Of a stretch of DNA of 64,000 bases, positions 1 to 9,072 are shown one piece after another. Numbering within the stretch: position 1 is the first letter of the stretch; every line of letters begins with the position of its first letter. Made by a program: the position numbers and the translations under genes. The notes below the pieces were generated by a model. The model was not told where the DNA came from. It searched no databases and saw nothing but the letters and a program-made list of their open reading frames with translations. This stretch comes from Halomonas campaniensis (GTDB lineage: Bacteria; Pseudomonadota; Gammaproteobacteria; Pseudomonadales; Halomonadaceae): NCBI RefSeq assembly GCF_002211105.1, contig NZ_JPUA01000032.1:16480-80479 (forward strand). The letters run 5' to 3'.

Positions 1-124
1 GCGACATAAACGGCCCTGTCGCTACGTACTCAACGCCGCCCGCATGATGCAGCTCAGCAAGCAGCAAACGGTCTACGTTGGTCTTAGCGAGCCACGCCAG
101 GTATTGGCCGTCGCTTATGCTCAT
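1..124 (-). CDS. Phage protein downstream of the tape measure, 5' part only
   Basis: A minus-strand frame starts with ATG at 124-122, overlapping the tape measure stop by four bases (ATGA), and stays open to the window edge for 41 codons. It begins MSISDGQYLAWLAKTN. The position directly after the tape measure is where siphophages keep minor tail proteins, so a distal-tail or minor-tail role is likely from context only. I do not recognise the family from this fragment. Confidence 0.7.
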   Translation of the reverse strand, partial: MSISDGQYLAWLAKTNVDRLLLAELHHAGGVEYVATGPFMS

Positions 125-3100
125 GTTGTACGTATCTCCGTTTTGCTGTGCCTGCTGATAGTTTCCAGCTCATCGAGCTGATCATCACGCTGCCGCTCAC
201 TGCGCGCTGCCGCTTCCTCAATGGCGTCCACCGTGTCGCCGGTATTCTCGCCAATCAGCTCTAGCAAGCGCTTGTTTTCCTTGCGGGTTTCTTGCAGCTC
301 TTTACGCACATCGTTAAGCACCTGCAGCACGTCGTTATTGCCCAGCGCGGGGAACTGCGGCAGCGGGGGCATTTCAGGCATGGGTAGCTGCATCGGGCCA
401 TCGGGCAGGCGCATAAGCCCGCTGGCATCAATACCCAAACGACCACCGGCTCCGCGTGATAGCGGCATGATGGCTTCGGGGTCTTCTTCGCCCATTTCAC
501 CAATGTTAAAAAACGTGGAGCGGCTAACAATCGAGTTAGTCGCCGGGCGGCCAAGTTCATCACCGCCCGCGAACATGCCGCCGTTGGCAAACTTCCGCCC
601 TTCGGCAATACCCAGGTTTTTAGCGTGCCAAATCCCAAATTCGGTGGCGTTCGCCGCGCCACTCTGACGCTGCCAGCGCTCTTTTTCCGTGTTCCACGCG
701 TTACGCACATCGGCATAGCGATTGATGTAGGCCGCACCACGAATAAAATCGTTCGCGGTGCCCATGCTTTTGCCGTCGCTGAGCTGGCCTGTCCAATATT
801 CAAGATCCGCAACGGTCGCGCTGCGGCTGTGCGAGTCTTGATAGATGCCCTGAAGCTGATTACCCCACTGCTGGACTTGTGAGGTTTGTGATGACAACCA
901 TGCGTCAACCGCACTCATTGACCCGCCGCCCGTGCTGCCACCGGTCGACCCCCCACCGCTGTTAGCGCCAGGGTCACGGCCAACGTGTTGATTGATCGAA
1001 TCGGAAATGGTTTTCAGCGATGCACCGGCCAGGAATTCATCAATCCAATACTGAATCCCCGGCAGATCCGGCGCCCGGCCCAACGCGTTTTCATACATGC
1101 CGCTGATTTGGCTAATCGCACTCTGCACATCGCCCGGTTGCTGCGATGCCCACAAATCAACTAGCGTGCTACTGCTAGCGGCAATGGCTTCAAGCTGGCT
1201 TAACTGCCCATCGCCGTTAGTGTCGATCAAACCGAAAATCTCATTCAGCGTTGAATCGGTGGCCATGCCCTCAAAAGTTTTGTTGAACTCGCTGTAATCA
1301 ATCCAGCCGCTGCCATCTATATCTATCTGATCAAACAACGGCGCAATCGACGTAGCGATACCGCCGCCAAGCGAGTCAATGCGGGCATTGGTCAATTCCT
1401 GCCGGGTTATCATGCCGTCGCCGTTTACGTCCACGCGGGCAATCAGCCGGGAAATTTCCGCGTCTGTCGCGTGCGGGCCAAGGGCTGCGCGCACTTCGGA
1501 CTCAGTGAGTACCGTTGCGCCTAGCTGGGTCATTTCGTGATGCAGCACGTTATTGAGCTGCTGCGTCGCGTTCCACTCGGCAGCAATAGCGCGCTCAATC
1601 GCGGATACCGTGCCGTCCGCGTTGAGGTCTAAAACGTCCGATAGCGTGACGGTTTGATCTTCAATCACGCCGCGAAACTCGTCAGCCAGGAACTGCTCTG
1701 GTGTGAGCAATTCCGGCAGCTGTTCCATGGCGTCCCGAATTTCATTGACGCCGTTAACGCCGGGGTCACTGCTGGCATAAAACTCTTGAAGGTTGTCGAT
1801 AGCGCGGTCAGCAAATTGGGTAATGCTTTGCCGTGCGTTGCGGTCACCCGCCAGTGCTTTCTCGTACTGCGCCCAAAAGTCTCCGCCGGAAGCCTCCAGC
1901 CGTTCGCGGGGCGTTCCCATGCCCTGCTCTGTCGCGTCAAACTGAGCAATCCAGCTGTCTATGCTGTTACCGAAACCGGCAAGCTCCGATTTAGCGCGGG
2001 CCATGGCGTCAGCTTCTTGCTTGATACCGCTAATCCGCTGCTGCTGCCGCTGCTCAATTTCAGATAACCATTTCTGCTCATCTTCAAACAGCCAGTTACG
2101 TTGCTGCAGGGCGCGGTTGCTGGGGTCTAGCTCGGCCAGCTCGCGGCGGCGTAGCTCGGCGGTGTCGCCGATCATACGCAGCCATTCAGTATCGATTGAC
2201 TCGCGCTCACGCATCGCCGCTTCAACGCTAGCCATGCTATCCGCCGCGCCGTCTGCCGCCGCGCTGGTATCGCCCAGCATGCCTTGCAGCTGGCTAAACC
2301 CGCTGCTCAGCTGCAGCAGCTGCACATAGTTACGCCCACCCGCCTCGGTGTTCTGGTTTTGCGCTTCCACCAGGGCGCGGAAACCCGCTTCGTTATCGGG
2401 CAGCTCTAGGCCCATGGCCGCTAGCGACTCGGTGAGATCCGCCTGCAAGTGCGCGGCGCGCTCAGACTCAGCAAAATAGTTTTGGTAGTAGCTATCTTGC
2501 AGGCTCGCCAGTTGATCAACGCCACCCGCCCACTCTGCGATGCTGCTGGCTGAGGCGTACGCTCCCTCAGCGGTTGAGTCAAACTGCAGGTTCAGCCGTT
2601 CCATTCCGGTGGCCAGCACGCTATGCGCCTGCCGGGCAACCTGGGCTTGCTGCACCACTTCTTCAATGCCGCCCCCTAACCCGCGCACGAACTCGCCAAA
2701 ATGGCCTTCAAGCGCTTCCAGCGCGGCGCGGGGCCGCTCGTTGAGGGCAAACTCAATCAGTTCACCGGCGTTACTGCTCGATGCCTCAAGCCCTTGCACT
2801 ACCGATTGCATGCCCTCGATTTCAGCGGTAGTGGTTGCCAGCGATGCGACTAAGTTATCCCGTGCAACCGCCTCGGCGGTCAGCTCTTCCGCCCAGCCTT
2901 TATCCTCGCCCATCCCTGCGCGTTGCAGCCGTTCAGTGCCGCGATCTAGGAACCCGGTGTAGCCCAGGGCGCTTTGCCCGTAAAAATTAGTGCCGTCGTC
3001 TTGATGCTCGAAAACGCCATCTTTACCGCTGCTTGCGTATTCCGAGGGGTCGTTGGTACCGGTGGTGCCAAAGCGGCCACTGAATTTAGTCTCTTTATCG

Positions 3101-6100
3101 AGGCTGGCCAGCGCTGAACCAATGAACGAACCGGCAGCGGCACCCAGCGGGCCGCCGAAATAGGTGCCCACTAGCGCACCTGCGGTTTCCAGCGTGGCGT
3201 TGTTACGGCCTTCGCCGAACATCGAGCGTCCGGCATAGCTGCCCGCAAAGCCTGCACCGGCAGACGCTAGGCCGGTCATGCCGCTAAAGTTGGCGGTAGA
3301 GCCGCCCAAGTAGCTAGTACCTTGGCTAGCTACGTTCATGCCTGCTGTCGCGTTACCGGCAAAGCCACCGCTATAAGCGGTAGGCGCGCCTGTCCACGCT
3401 ATATTGCTCACACCACTTTGCAGGGCGCCCCAGCCGTTTTTGAGTGAGCCCATGGAGCCAACATCAAAGCCGCCACTTCCACCTCCCGGCATGCCGGTGG
3501 TGTCCAGCCCCATCATGCCCGCGACTTCAAAAGTCAGCTTTTGCGTGGTGAGCATGTGGGCGATGTTGGCGAACGTCTGTTCGAAAGCACGCTCTACGGT
3601 ATCCAGCGCACTGGTTGAGCCATCCACCAGACCTAGCCATGCATCACGCCCGGTGTCGTCAACGCTGCGTAACGTGTTGTCCGCGACCGTGCCCCAGGTG
3701 GTGAAGCTGTTGGCGATGCGCTGGCTGGCGTCTTCGGATGCCTGGGCGGTTTTGTCGGTTTCTCGCTGGGCTGCCTGGAAACTTTCTTGCAGCAGCCCCA
3801 TCGCCTGCATGTACTGCACGGTGTTCATCCGGCCCGTGGCCAGCGCCAGGTTTAGCACGCCTACGTCTTGGGCATACTGGCGGGCCGCGCGGCGGTTGGG
3901 CTGGATGCGGTCTAATAGGTTTTCGTAGCTGTTGGCGAGGGTGGTGGTTTCTTTGGCGGCTTCGCGGGTAGCAGCCGTATTGGCCACCGTCACTACTGTT
4001 GTCTGCTTGATCGCCTCGGCACGCTCATTAATCAGGCGAATGGCTTCCGCGATGTGGGAGCTCGTCGCAGCGCCACTATCCGCTATCGTAAGTGCCGCGG
4101 TTAACGCAACGGTCGAAAGCTGAGTTTGCACACCTTTCATCAAATTACTGAGCGTTGCGGCGTTTTGCAGCTGCGCCTTCACCATCGCCTCGGCCTCGGC
4201 GTAACGCTGGGCACGCTGCAAATGCGCCTGGGCCTCTTCGGCATTTCCTGCCGCTATGGCCTGTCGATAATCATTCAGTGCGTTGGTTTGACCTACGACG
4301 GCTCCGGCATGCTCCGCATAAACCCCCGTGTAACCTTGCTGCATGGCGGCATACTGAGCCGCCTCGGCAGCGGTCATACCCATTACATCGCGGGCTGCTT
4401 GCAACTTGCCGATGTAATCGTCCCAGTCTTCTCCACCGGTGCCTAGCGTGTAATTCAATGCGTCGAATTGCGTGGATGCTCCGCCGGCAGACTCGCCGGT
4501 GTCGAATAGCCACTGATCGAGCGTACGGAAAATACTGACGCCCGAGACTTGGGATTCGAGAAGATCGCTCCAGGCTTGGTCGTATTTGCGCAATCCTTCT
4601 TCATTGGCGGCGATGACACGGTTTTGCTCTTGCAGCTCTGCCATTAGGCCAGAAAGCTGACCAGATGAGGCGCCTGGCCGCCCCTGGTACATAACGTTTT
4701 CTTGCTGGCTTTGCTCTTGAAGCGCTTCGATCTGATCCTGAAGTTTCGCGGCCTCAACGCGGGCTTCTGCTAAGTCTTGCACGATAGAAACGCGGTTGTT
4801 GCGGTATTGCGCTTCCGTGTAGTTGTCCATGCTCTCAACGAGCTGATCTATATCTTCTTTAGTCTCACGAGCAGCGGCAGACGCAAAGCCAAGCGAGTCC
4901 CGGAAATAGTAGACAGCGGCGCCAGCAATCACCGCCGCTCCCATTGTCCCGCCCACTAACGAGAGCGCAGCAGAACCTGCACGAGTAGCGCCAGCCATTG
5001 CCTGGGCCGCTATAGTGCCGCGGGCCATGGCCGCGTTATGAGCATTCTGCGCTACGGTGTGGCTGGCAGTCGCTGCAATAGAGCGTTCGCGGGCTAGGCG
5101 CAAGCGCGCCAAAGCAGCGGTATGTGCATCCGTGCCGCGCGCAGCCTGTTCATCTAAGCGCGCCGAGCTAAGCAGCATTAAAGCGGTCTGCTTTTCAGCG
5201 GCGGCTCTGCGCAAGGTCATTTGCAGCGAGCGCTTATCCGCTGCTGCAGACGCCCTACTGGCCGCGTTTCGCTCAATCATTCGCTTGGTGGATTCAGCCA
5301 GCGAACCAGCATAACGGCCCGCCATAACGACCGCCGTCAACGTGGCCACATCTTTTACTTCATTGAGAATGCGGGACGCACCACCCGCTTCTTGAATGAA
5401 TGAGTTCGTTGCTTGTAAGCCTGCCGTCATCGAAGGCACCAGCTCAGCCGCCACGGTTTGGCTTAGCCCTTGCGCCGCAAACTTGAGCCTATCCACCTCG
5501 TCGTTATAGGTAGCCATAGCGTTGGCGGTGTCTTGAGTAATCGTCAAACCTAGCGCATCCGCCTCCGCCCGCATGGCAGCGATGGCATCGGTGCCCTGGT
5601 TGACGATCTGCACCAGCTTAACGCCTTCGCTATCCCACAGCTTTTGCGCCAGCGCTACACGTTCGCTGCTGCTTTCCACGTTCTGCATCGCCTCAGCAAT
5701 GCGCTCGAATTGCTCTTCCGGTGCTAACTGGTTCAGCGCTTGCGCGCTCAAGCCGAGTCGGTCTAGCGCTTCCGACGCTACGCCCGTGCCTGCTGCTGCC
5801 TCCGCGATCCGGCGGGTTTGGCGCTGCCATGCGGTGGTTAGCTGGCCGAACTCAAAACCTGAAAGCTTGGCTACGTAGTTGTACTGGCTGAGCGATTCGG
5901 TACTGGCACCGATGCGTAGATTGGTTTTCTGTAGTTGGTCGCCCCAATCAATCTGATTCTGAATGGTATTGGCCGCAAACATGCTGGCCAGCGCGCCAGC
6001 GATGGGCGCCGCAGCACGGCGAAGGGTCTCAAGCCCTTTGGTGGCTACACCCGCGCCAGTGTCAATTTCTCGAAGCTGGTGGCCTGCGCGAGCGGCGTCC

Positions 6101-6246
6101 GCACCAAACTTTTTGGATTGGCGGGAGCTGCGCCCAAACCCCTCATCCAGGGTTTTTAGCTCTTTGCCAGTCTTCTGAATGGCACGAATGCCACCACTGG
6201 CATCGCCGGTAAGGATGAAGCCAGCCTGATAATCACGCTTAGCCAT
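121..6246 (-). CDS. Tail tape measure protein with EF-hand-like and DUF4214-like segments
   Basis: This 2042-residue protein sets tail length and threads the tail tube. I chose ATG at 6246 (MAKRDYQAGF) because GAGG lies about 9 bases upstream; the open frame extends 13 codons further without support. The N-terminal half is helical and Ala/Gln-rich with a Gly/Ala hydrophobic stretch near residue 440, and the C-terminus has the FANGG...PEAIMPL motif typical of tape measures. Unusually, residues about 1535-1690 contain four EF-hand-like loops (DLNADGTVS, DVNGDGMIT, DIDGSGWID, DTNGDGQLS), followed by two DUF4214-like segments near 1720-1750 and 1790-1825. Calcium-dependent folding or assembly is my inference. 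An intrinsic terminator sits just upstream. Confidence 0.95.
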   Translation of the reverse strand: MAKRDYQAGFILTGDASGGIRAIQKTGKELKTLDEGFGRSSRQSKKFGADAARAGHQLREIDTGAGVATKGLETLRRAAAPIAGALASMFAANTIQNQIDWGDQLQKTNLRIGASTESLSQYNYVAKLSGFEFGQLTTAWQRQTRRIAEAAAGTGVASEALDRLGLSAQALNQLAPEEQFERIAEAMQNVESSSERVALAQKLWDSEGVKLVQIVNQGTDAIAAMRAEADALGLTITQDTANAMATYNDEVDRLKFAAQGLSQTVAAELVPSMTAGLQATNSFIQEAGGASRILNEVKDVATLTAVVMAGRYAGSLAESTKRMIERNAASRASAAADKRSLQMTLRRAAAEKQTALMLLSSARLDEQAARGTDAHTAALARLRLARERSIAATASHTVAQNAHNAAMARGTIAAQAMAGATRAGSAALSLVGGTMGAAVIAGAAVYYFRDSLGFASAAARETKEDIDQLVESMDNYTEAQYRNNRVSIVQDLAEARVEAAKLQDQIEALQEQSQQENVMYQGRPGASSGQLSGLMAELQEQNRVIAANEEGLRKYDQAWSDLLESQVSGVSIFRTLDQWLFDTGESAGGASTQFDALNYTLGTGGEDWDDYIGKLQAARDVMGMTAAEAAQYAAMQQGYTGVYAEHAGAVVGQTNALNDYRQAIAAGNAEEAQAHLQRAQRYAEAEAMVKAQLQNAATLSNLMKGVQTQLSTVALTAALTIADSGAATSSHIAEAIRLINERAEAIKQTTVVTVANTAATREAAKETTTLANSYENLLDRIQPNRRAARQYAQDVGVLNLALATGRMNTVQYMQAMGLLQESFQAAQRETDKTAQASEDASQRIANSFTTWGTVADNTLRSVDDTGRDAWLGLVDGSTSALDTVERAFEQTFANIAHMLTTQKLTFEVAGMMGLDTTGMPGGGSGGFDVGSMGSLKNGWGALQSGVSNIAWTGAPTAYSGGFAGNATAGMNVASQGTSYLGGSTANFSGMTGLASAGAGFAGSYAGRSMFGEGRNNATLETAGALVGTYFGGPLGAAAGSFIGSALASLDKETKFSGRFGTTGTNDPSEYASSGKDGVFEHQDDGTNFYGQSALGYTGFLDRGTERLQRAGMGEDKGWAEELTAEAVARDNLVASLATTTAEIEGMQSVVQGLEASSSNAGELIEFALNERPRAALEALEGHFGEFVRGLGGGIEEVVQQAQVARQAHSVLATGMERLNLQFDSTAEGAYASASSIAEWAGGVDQLASLQDSYYQNYFAESERAAHLQADLTESLAAMGLELPDNEAGFRALVEAQNQNTEAGGRNYVQLLQLSSGFSQLQGMLGDTSAAADGAADSMASVEAAMRERESIDTEWLRMIGDTAELRRRELAELDPSNRALQQRNWLFEDEQKWLSEIEQRQQQRISGIKQEADAMARAKSELAGFGNSIDSWIAQFDATEQGMGTPRERLEASGGDFWAQYEKALAGDRNARQSITQFADRAIDNLQEFYASSDPGVNGVNEIRDAMEQLPELLTPEQFLADEFRGVIEDQTVTLSDVLDLNADGTVSAIERAIAAEWNATQQLNNVLHHEMTQLGATVLTESEVRAALGPHATDAEISRLIARVDVNGDGMITRQELTNARIDSLGGGIATSIAPLFDQIDIDGSGWIDYSEFNKTFEGMATDSTLNEIFGLIDTNGDGQLSQLEAIAASSSTLVDLWASQQPGDVQSAISQISGMYENALGRAPDLPGIQYWIDEFLAGASLKTISDSINQHVGRDPGANSGGGSTGGSTGGGSMSAVDAWLSSQTSQVQQWGNQLQGIYQDSHSRSATVADLEYWTGQLSDGKSMGTANDFIRGAAYINRYADVRNAWNTEKERWQRQSGAANATEFGIWHAKNLGIAEGRKFANGGMFAGGDELGRPATNSIVSRSTFFNIGEMGEEDPEAIMPLSRGAGGRLGIDASGLMRLPDGPMQLPMPEMPPLPQFPALGNNDVLQVLNDVRKELQETRKENKRLLELIGENTGDTVDAIEEAAARSERQRDDQLDELETISRHSKTEIRTT

Positions 6247-6271
6247 GGAACGAACCTCAAATAGCGGGCAC

Positions 6272-6294
6272 AAAAAAGCCCGCACACGGCGGGC
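6272..6294 (-). terminator. Intrinsic terminator just upstream of the tape measure gene
   Basis: On the minus strand a GCCCGC stem with a 5-base loop pairs with GCGGGC and is followed by six T residues. It ends the accessory block only about 25 bases before the tape measure start, leaving no room for a promoter between. Transcription of the tape measure gene therefore seems to require read-through or antitermination. Confidence 0.8.
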
Positions 6295-6371
6295 TTTGAT
6301 TAAAGTCCCTGATAACTCCAGGGCTTAATAGCGACTAGACTTAACAGCCAATAGGGTTGACGTCTAAGCGA

Positions 6372-6722
6372 TCAAATCGATTTAGAAAATATCAACCATA
6401 TGACCCCCACCAAAATAATTGCACCTATTATTTTCCCAATATTTTCAGCGCTCTGATTTCGCTTTTCTGTATCCTCAAGAATTTTTTGGGTGCTTGCCTC
6501 TACTTCAGCGTTCAATGCATCGCTTTCTTGGGCGTACATCTCAAAAAAACGCGTCTCCTCTTCAAGAGTCATGCCCGCTGTATGTTGCTCTGCCAAAACA
6601 TCTTGCTGATCCAGTGAGAATTGGTGGGCATTCTCGCCGCGCTTAATAGCTTCAACCAATTCTTCATGATTTTTCTTTACAAGCTCCCTTACGGCTTGCC
6701 TGCTTATAGATCGACCACTCAT
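6372..6722 (-). CDS. Small tail-anchored coiled-coil membrane protein, unknown function
   Basis: This 116-residue protein is charged and helical for about 90 residues and ends in one hydrophobic segment (IGAIILVGVIWLIF) near the C-terminus, so it is probably a tail-anchored inner-membrane protein facing the cytoplasm. It is the last gene of the accessory block between the tail chaperones and the tape measure. Lysogenic-conversion genes such as superinfection exclusion proteins often look like this, but no family is recognised and the role is open. Confidence 0.65.
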   Translation of the reverse strand: MSGRSISRQAVRELVKKNHEELVEAIKRGENAHQFSLDQQDVLAEQHTAGMTLEEETRFFEMYAQESDALNAEVEASTQKILEDTEKRNQSAENIGKIIGAIILVGVIWLIFSKSI

Positions 6723-6765
6723 TCCTCACCCCCATCCCATTATTCGCCTAATTTCACCTAATATT

Positions 6766-7521
6766 TCAGGGTATCTTAGCCAGCTCCCCCTGAACCAAAA
6801 GAGGTTGACCTGGCTTAAGGTGGATCCATTTTGTGTCGCTTTCGCCCGCGGGCGATTGAAACTCAATCTTGTTGGGCCCCTTAATTATTCGCGCGCCCAA
6901 GTCATCCACACTTTCTACCGTTTCGTCGTTGAGCCTAGTTATTAGGCAGCCGGCATATAGCACTTTTTCTAGCGGCGACTGAGAAGAAACATTAGTCAAA
7001 CGCACCCCGTTTTCCCCTGACCGTTGTTCGGAAGCTGCATCGCCACCTTCTCTGACCTCTGCATATGCAGTCGATTTGAGTTGGTCGCATGAATTCTTAT
7101 AGATACTATTAATCATACTAAAGAGTGCTGCGAGCAGCGTTGCACTCACCGCCTGGCCAATAGCAACCGACCAAATAAATACGTTAGGCTCAGTGACTGT
7201 CTCCATCCGGCCAAAGCTGTTTGGCCGGGTCACTTCAATAAACCCCGCCATGCTAATGGCTGCGATTCCTCCAATAACGGCAATCGCTGCCAGTATCCAA
7301 GCCAGTGCTACCCAGCCGATCCAGCGGTCTCTATCTGGTAACGCTCTGTTCATTGCTACGCCCTTTTCTACCCGTCTGCCCTCATGATCAACGTCCACTA
7401 TGTCTCCACAGCCTTCGCATAGCATCGTGGTGGTTTCGCCGCGCTTGCATAACCCGCCCGCGTACTTGGCTGTTTCTGGCCCTAAGTAGCGTATTGAGCA
7501 GTCTCTGCAATATTCAGCCAC
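6766..7521 (-). CDS. Zinc-ribbon / two-TM / PDZ-like protein, unknown function
   Basis: The 251-residue protein starts at a GTG preceded by a GGGGGA site. Residues 1-45 hold paired cysteines (CRDC at 5-8, CEGCG near 35) in a short module resembling small stand-alone phage proteins that begin MAEYC. Two strong membrane segments follow (about 68-92 and 115-140). The C-terminal 75 residues, from NGVRLTNVSSQSP to the end, have the pattern of a PDZ-like domain (VLYAGCLITRLNDETV). A cytoplasmic zinc module, membrane hairpin and peptide-binding domain in one chain suggests a membrane sensor or exclusion protein; that role is inference. Gene neighbours are accessory. Confidence 0.7.
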   Translation of the reverse strand: MAEYCRDCSIRYLGPETAKYAGGLCKRGETTTMLCEGCGDIVDVDHEGRRVEKGVAMNRALPDRDRWIGWVALAWILAAIAVIGGIAAISMAGFIEVTRPNSFGRMETVTEPNVFIWSVAIGQAVSATLLAALFSMINSIYKNSCDQLKSTAYAEVREGGDAASEQRSGENGVRLTNVSSQSPLEKVLYAGCLITRLNDETVESVDDLGARIIKGPNKIEFQSPAGESDTKWIHLKPGQPLLVQGELAKIP

Positions 7522-7579
7522 GACAAATCCCCCGTTGAGTCACCCCAACAGGGAACGTATCGCACTTAGTTAAGTTTGG

Positions 7580-7876
7580 CTAGCTTTCGCGAGGCGCTTT
7601 TAACGCGATCAGCCGCTCATCCGCCTGCGGGGCCCACTCATTATATTCAGCTATTGCCTGCATCAATTCGAGGTCAGTCGCTTCGAGGGCCTTAAGCTTT
7701 TTGTAGGCTTCATCGGCGTTAAACGTGATGACCGTTGATGACATGATGGGCGGACTTCCTGAGGCGGCGAGCTGGCCTCTGAGATCGGCAAAGGCCCTTT
7801 GCCGGGTCGCTTTCAGTGTCTCGATTTCTTGGCTCAGTTTTTTGCACCGGCCCAGGGCCTCGTAATTGGTTTCCAT
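7580..7876 (-). CDS. Small coiled-coil phage protein, unknown
   Basis: The 98-residue product is charged and helix-prone at both ends (LSQEIETLKATRQRAF and KKLKALEATDLELMQAI), with a short Ser/Pro break between. It follows the P22_AR_N antirepressor-type gene with a 15-base gap, so the two are probably co-transcribed. No family is recognised. It could be a partner of the antirepressor protein, but only position supports this. Confidence 0.6.
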   Translation of the reverse strand: METNYEALGRCKKLSQEIETLKATRQRAFADLRGQLAASGSPPIMSSTVITFNADEAYKKLKALEATDLELMQAIAEYNEWAPQADERLIALKAPRES

Positions 7877-7891
7877 ATACCTTCCTCTTGG

Positions 7892-8815
7892 TTACCGCGC
7901 CAGCGTGTTTTGCAGGCAGCCGGTGGTTTTGGCGAGCGAGGCGACCAGGCTTTCTAGGTGCGACAGCTTTTCCTGGGCGCCGCGCTTGTTGATGCCGTTC
8001 ATCGAGCAAAGGTGTGTCAGCGCTTTGAACTCTTCGCGGACATTATCAATGCTGCCGACTTTGATAGTTGCACCCGTGCGCGACGCTTCGGCCAGCTGCG
8101 TTAGCAGGCGGCGAATGTCCGAGTGATACATGGCGTCCATGCCCACCAGTTGATGCTCTTGCCAATCTTGCCACTTCCGCGTTAGCGGGTAGTCGATGGT
8201 TACCGCTACGGGTGCGGGCAGTGTTTGCTTGCCCAGGTAGTCGCCTTCTAGTGTCATGCGGTGAACGTACTCGACCGCTTCGGGCAATTGCTCGGGGCTT
8301 AGCTCGTCAATATGGTCAACGTTGAAACGGTGGTGCACCAGGCAGTAGGCGGCGCTGTGCATTAAGCCACGCTTGGTGGTGAGCATGGTGACGGCTGCTC
8401 GTAGGCCTGCGCGTTCGTCGGGTGTTGCGGTGCGCGGGTTTACCGCTTGGCCTTTTTGCCAGTAGTCGCTGAGTACGTCGAAACATTCAGATTGATACTC
8501 GACCAGACGCTCCTGAACTTCCGGTTTAACTCGGGCAGCATCAACGCCAAACAGCCAGCCGTTTAATTTGTTTAGCGGCAGCGTAACCAGCCTGCGATGC
8601 TGTCGCTCTCCTGGCACCTGCATGCGTATGACACGAATGCAGGTGCCTAATACCTTGTGACGCTTGATACGCTCAAGCTGCCCATTCCAAGCGATACCTA
8701 TAGTGTCGCAGATAGGCTTCATGGCCACGCGAATGACACCCTCGACATTGAAGGTCGGGATATTGGTGCCGTGGAAATCAATAGAGATAGGGGTAAATGC
8801 TGTTTGCGCTGACAT
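7892..8815 (-). CDS. Phage antirepressor-type protein (P22_AR_N domain)
   Basis: The 307-residue protein has the P22 antirepressor N-terminal domain: an Ile/Phe-rich opening (FTPISIDFHGTNIPTF), the VAMKPICDTIGIAW motif and RLVTLPLNKLNGWLFGV near residue 85. The C-terminal half is helical. In P22, Ant binds and inactivates the c2 repressor; in related phages such proteins act in induction or as host-range modulators. I chose ATG at 8815 because a GGAG site lies just upstream; an ATG 11 codons earlier has none. The leader carries a C4-type structured RNA whose GCTTCTAA segment is complementary to the ribosome site, implying antisense control of translation. Confidence 0.85.
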   Translation of the reverse strand: MSAQTAFTPISIDFHGTNIPTFNVEGVIRVAMKPICDTIGIAWNGQLERIKRHKVLGTCIRVIRMQVPGERQHRRLVTLPLNKLNGWLFGVDAARVKPEVQERLVEYQSECFDVLSDYWQKGQAVNPRTATPDERAGLRAAVTMLTTKRGLMHSAAYCLVHHRFNVDHIDELSPEQLPEAVEYVHRMTLEGDYLGKQTLPAPVAVTIDYPLTRKWQDWQEHQLVGMDAMYHSDIRRLLTQLAEASRTGATIKVGSIDNVREEFKALTHLCSMNGINKRGAQEKLSHLESLVASLAKTTGCLQNTLAR

Positions 8816-8857
8816 GGTCTGCTCCGCTTCTAAACGGTTGACCACCACGAATGAGGT

Positions 8858-8934
8858 GGCCGGGAGGTTAGAAGCCGTGCAGCACGGTGTGACTACTTTC
8901 CCTTGCGGGTCTTTTATCCGTCACCCTCCCGGCC
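8858..8934 (-). ncRNA. Candidate C4-type antisense RNA upstream of the antirepressor gene
   Basis: On the minus strand a perfect 10-bp outer stem (GGCCGGGAGG with CCTCCCGGCC) encloses a GGTGAC/GTCAC(A)CC stem capped by CCC-GCAA-GGG and a second hairpin CCGTG-CTG-CACGG. This layout matches the C4 RNA of P1/P7-type phages, which is cut from the ant leader and represses ant translation. An 8-base segment GCTTCTAA (8875-8868) is complementary to TTAGAAGC (8833-8826), which abuts the GGAG site of the downstream gene. Both the structure and the target are visible; membership of the C4 family is from memory. Confidence 0.7.
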
Positions 8935-8967
8935 ATAAACTGGCTGGGTTACCCAGAAAACAGGCAC

Positions 8968-8993
8968 AAAAAAACCACGTCTTTCGGGCGCGG
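8968..8993 (-). terminator. Probable intrinsic terminator after the zinc-ribbon gene
   Basis: A five-pair stem (CCGCG with CGTGG, one G-T pair) is followed by seven T residues on the minus strand. It separates the 9073-9603 gene from the C4 RNA/antirepressor unit. Confidence 0.55.
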
Positions 8994-9072
8994 AAAACCG
9001 GCTGCACTCGAGCTTCTACACTCTTAAGAATGACTCTACCCGCGTGCAGCAAAGGCGTCAAGCGTGAGACAC

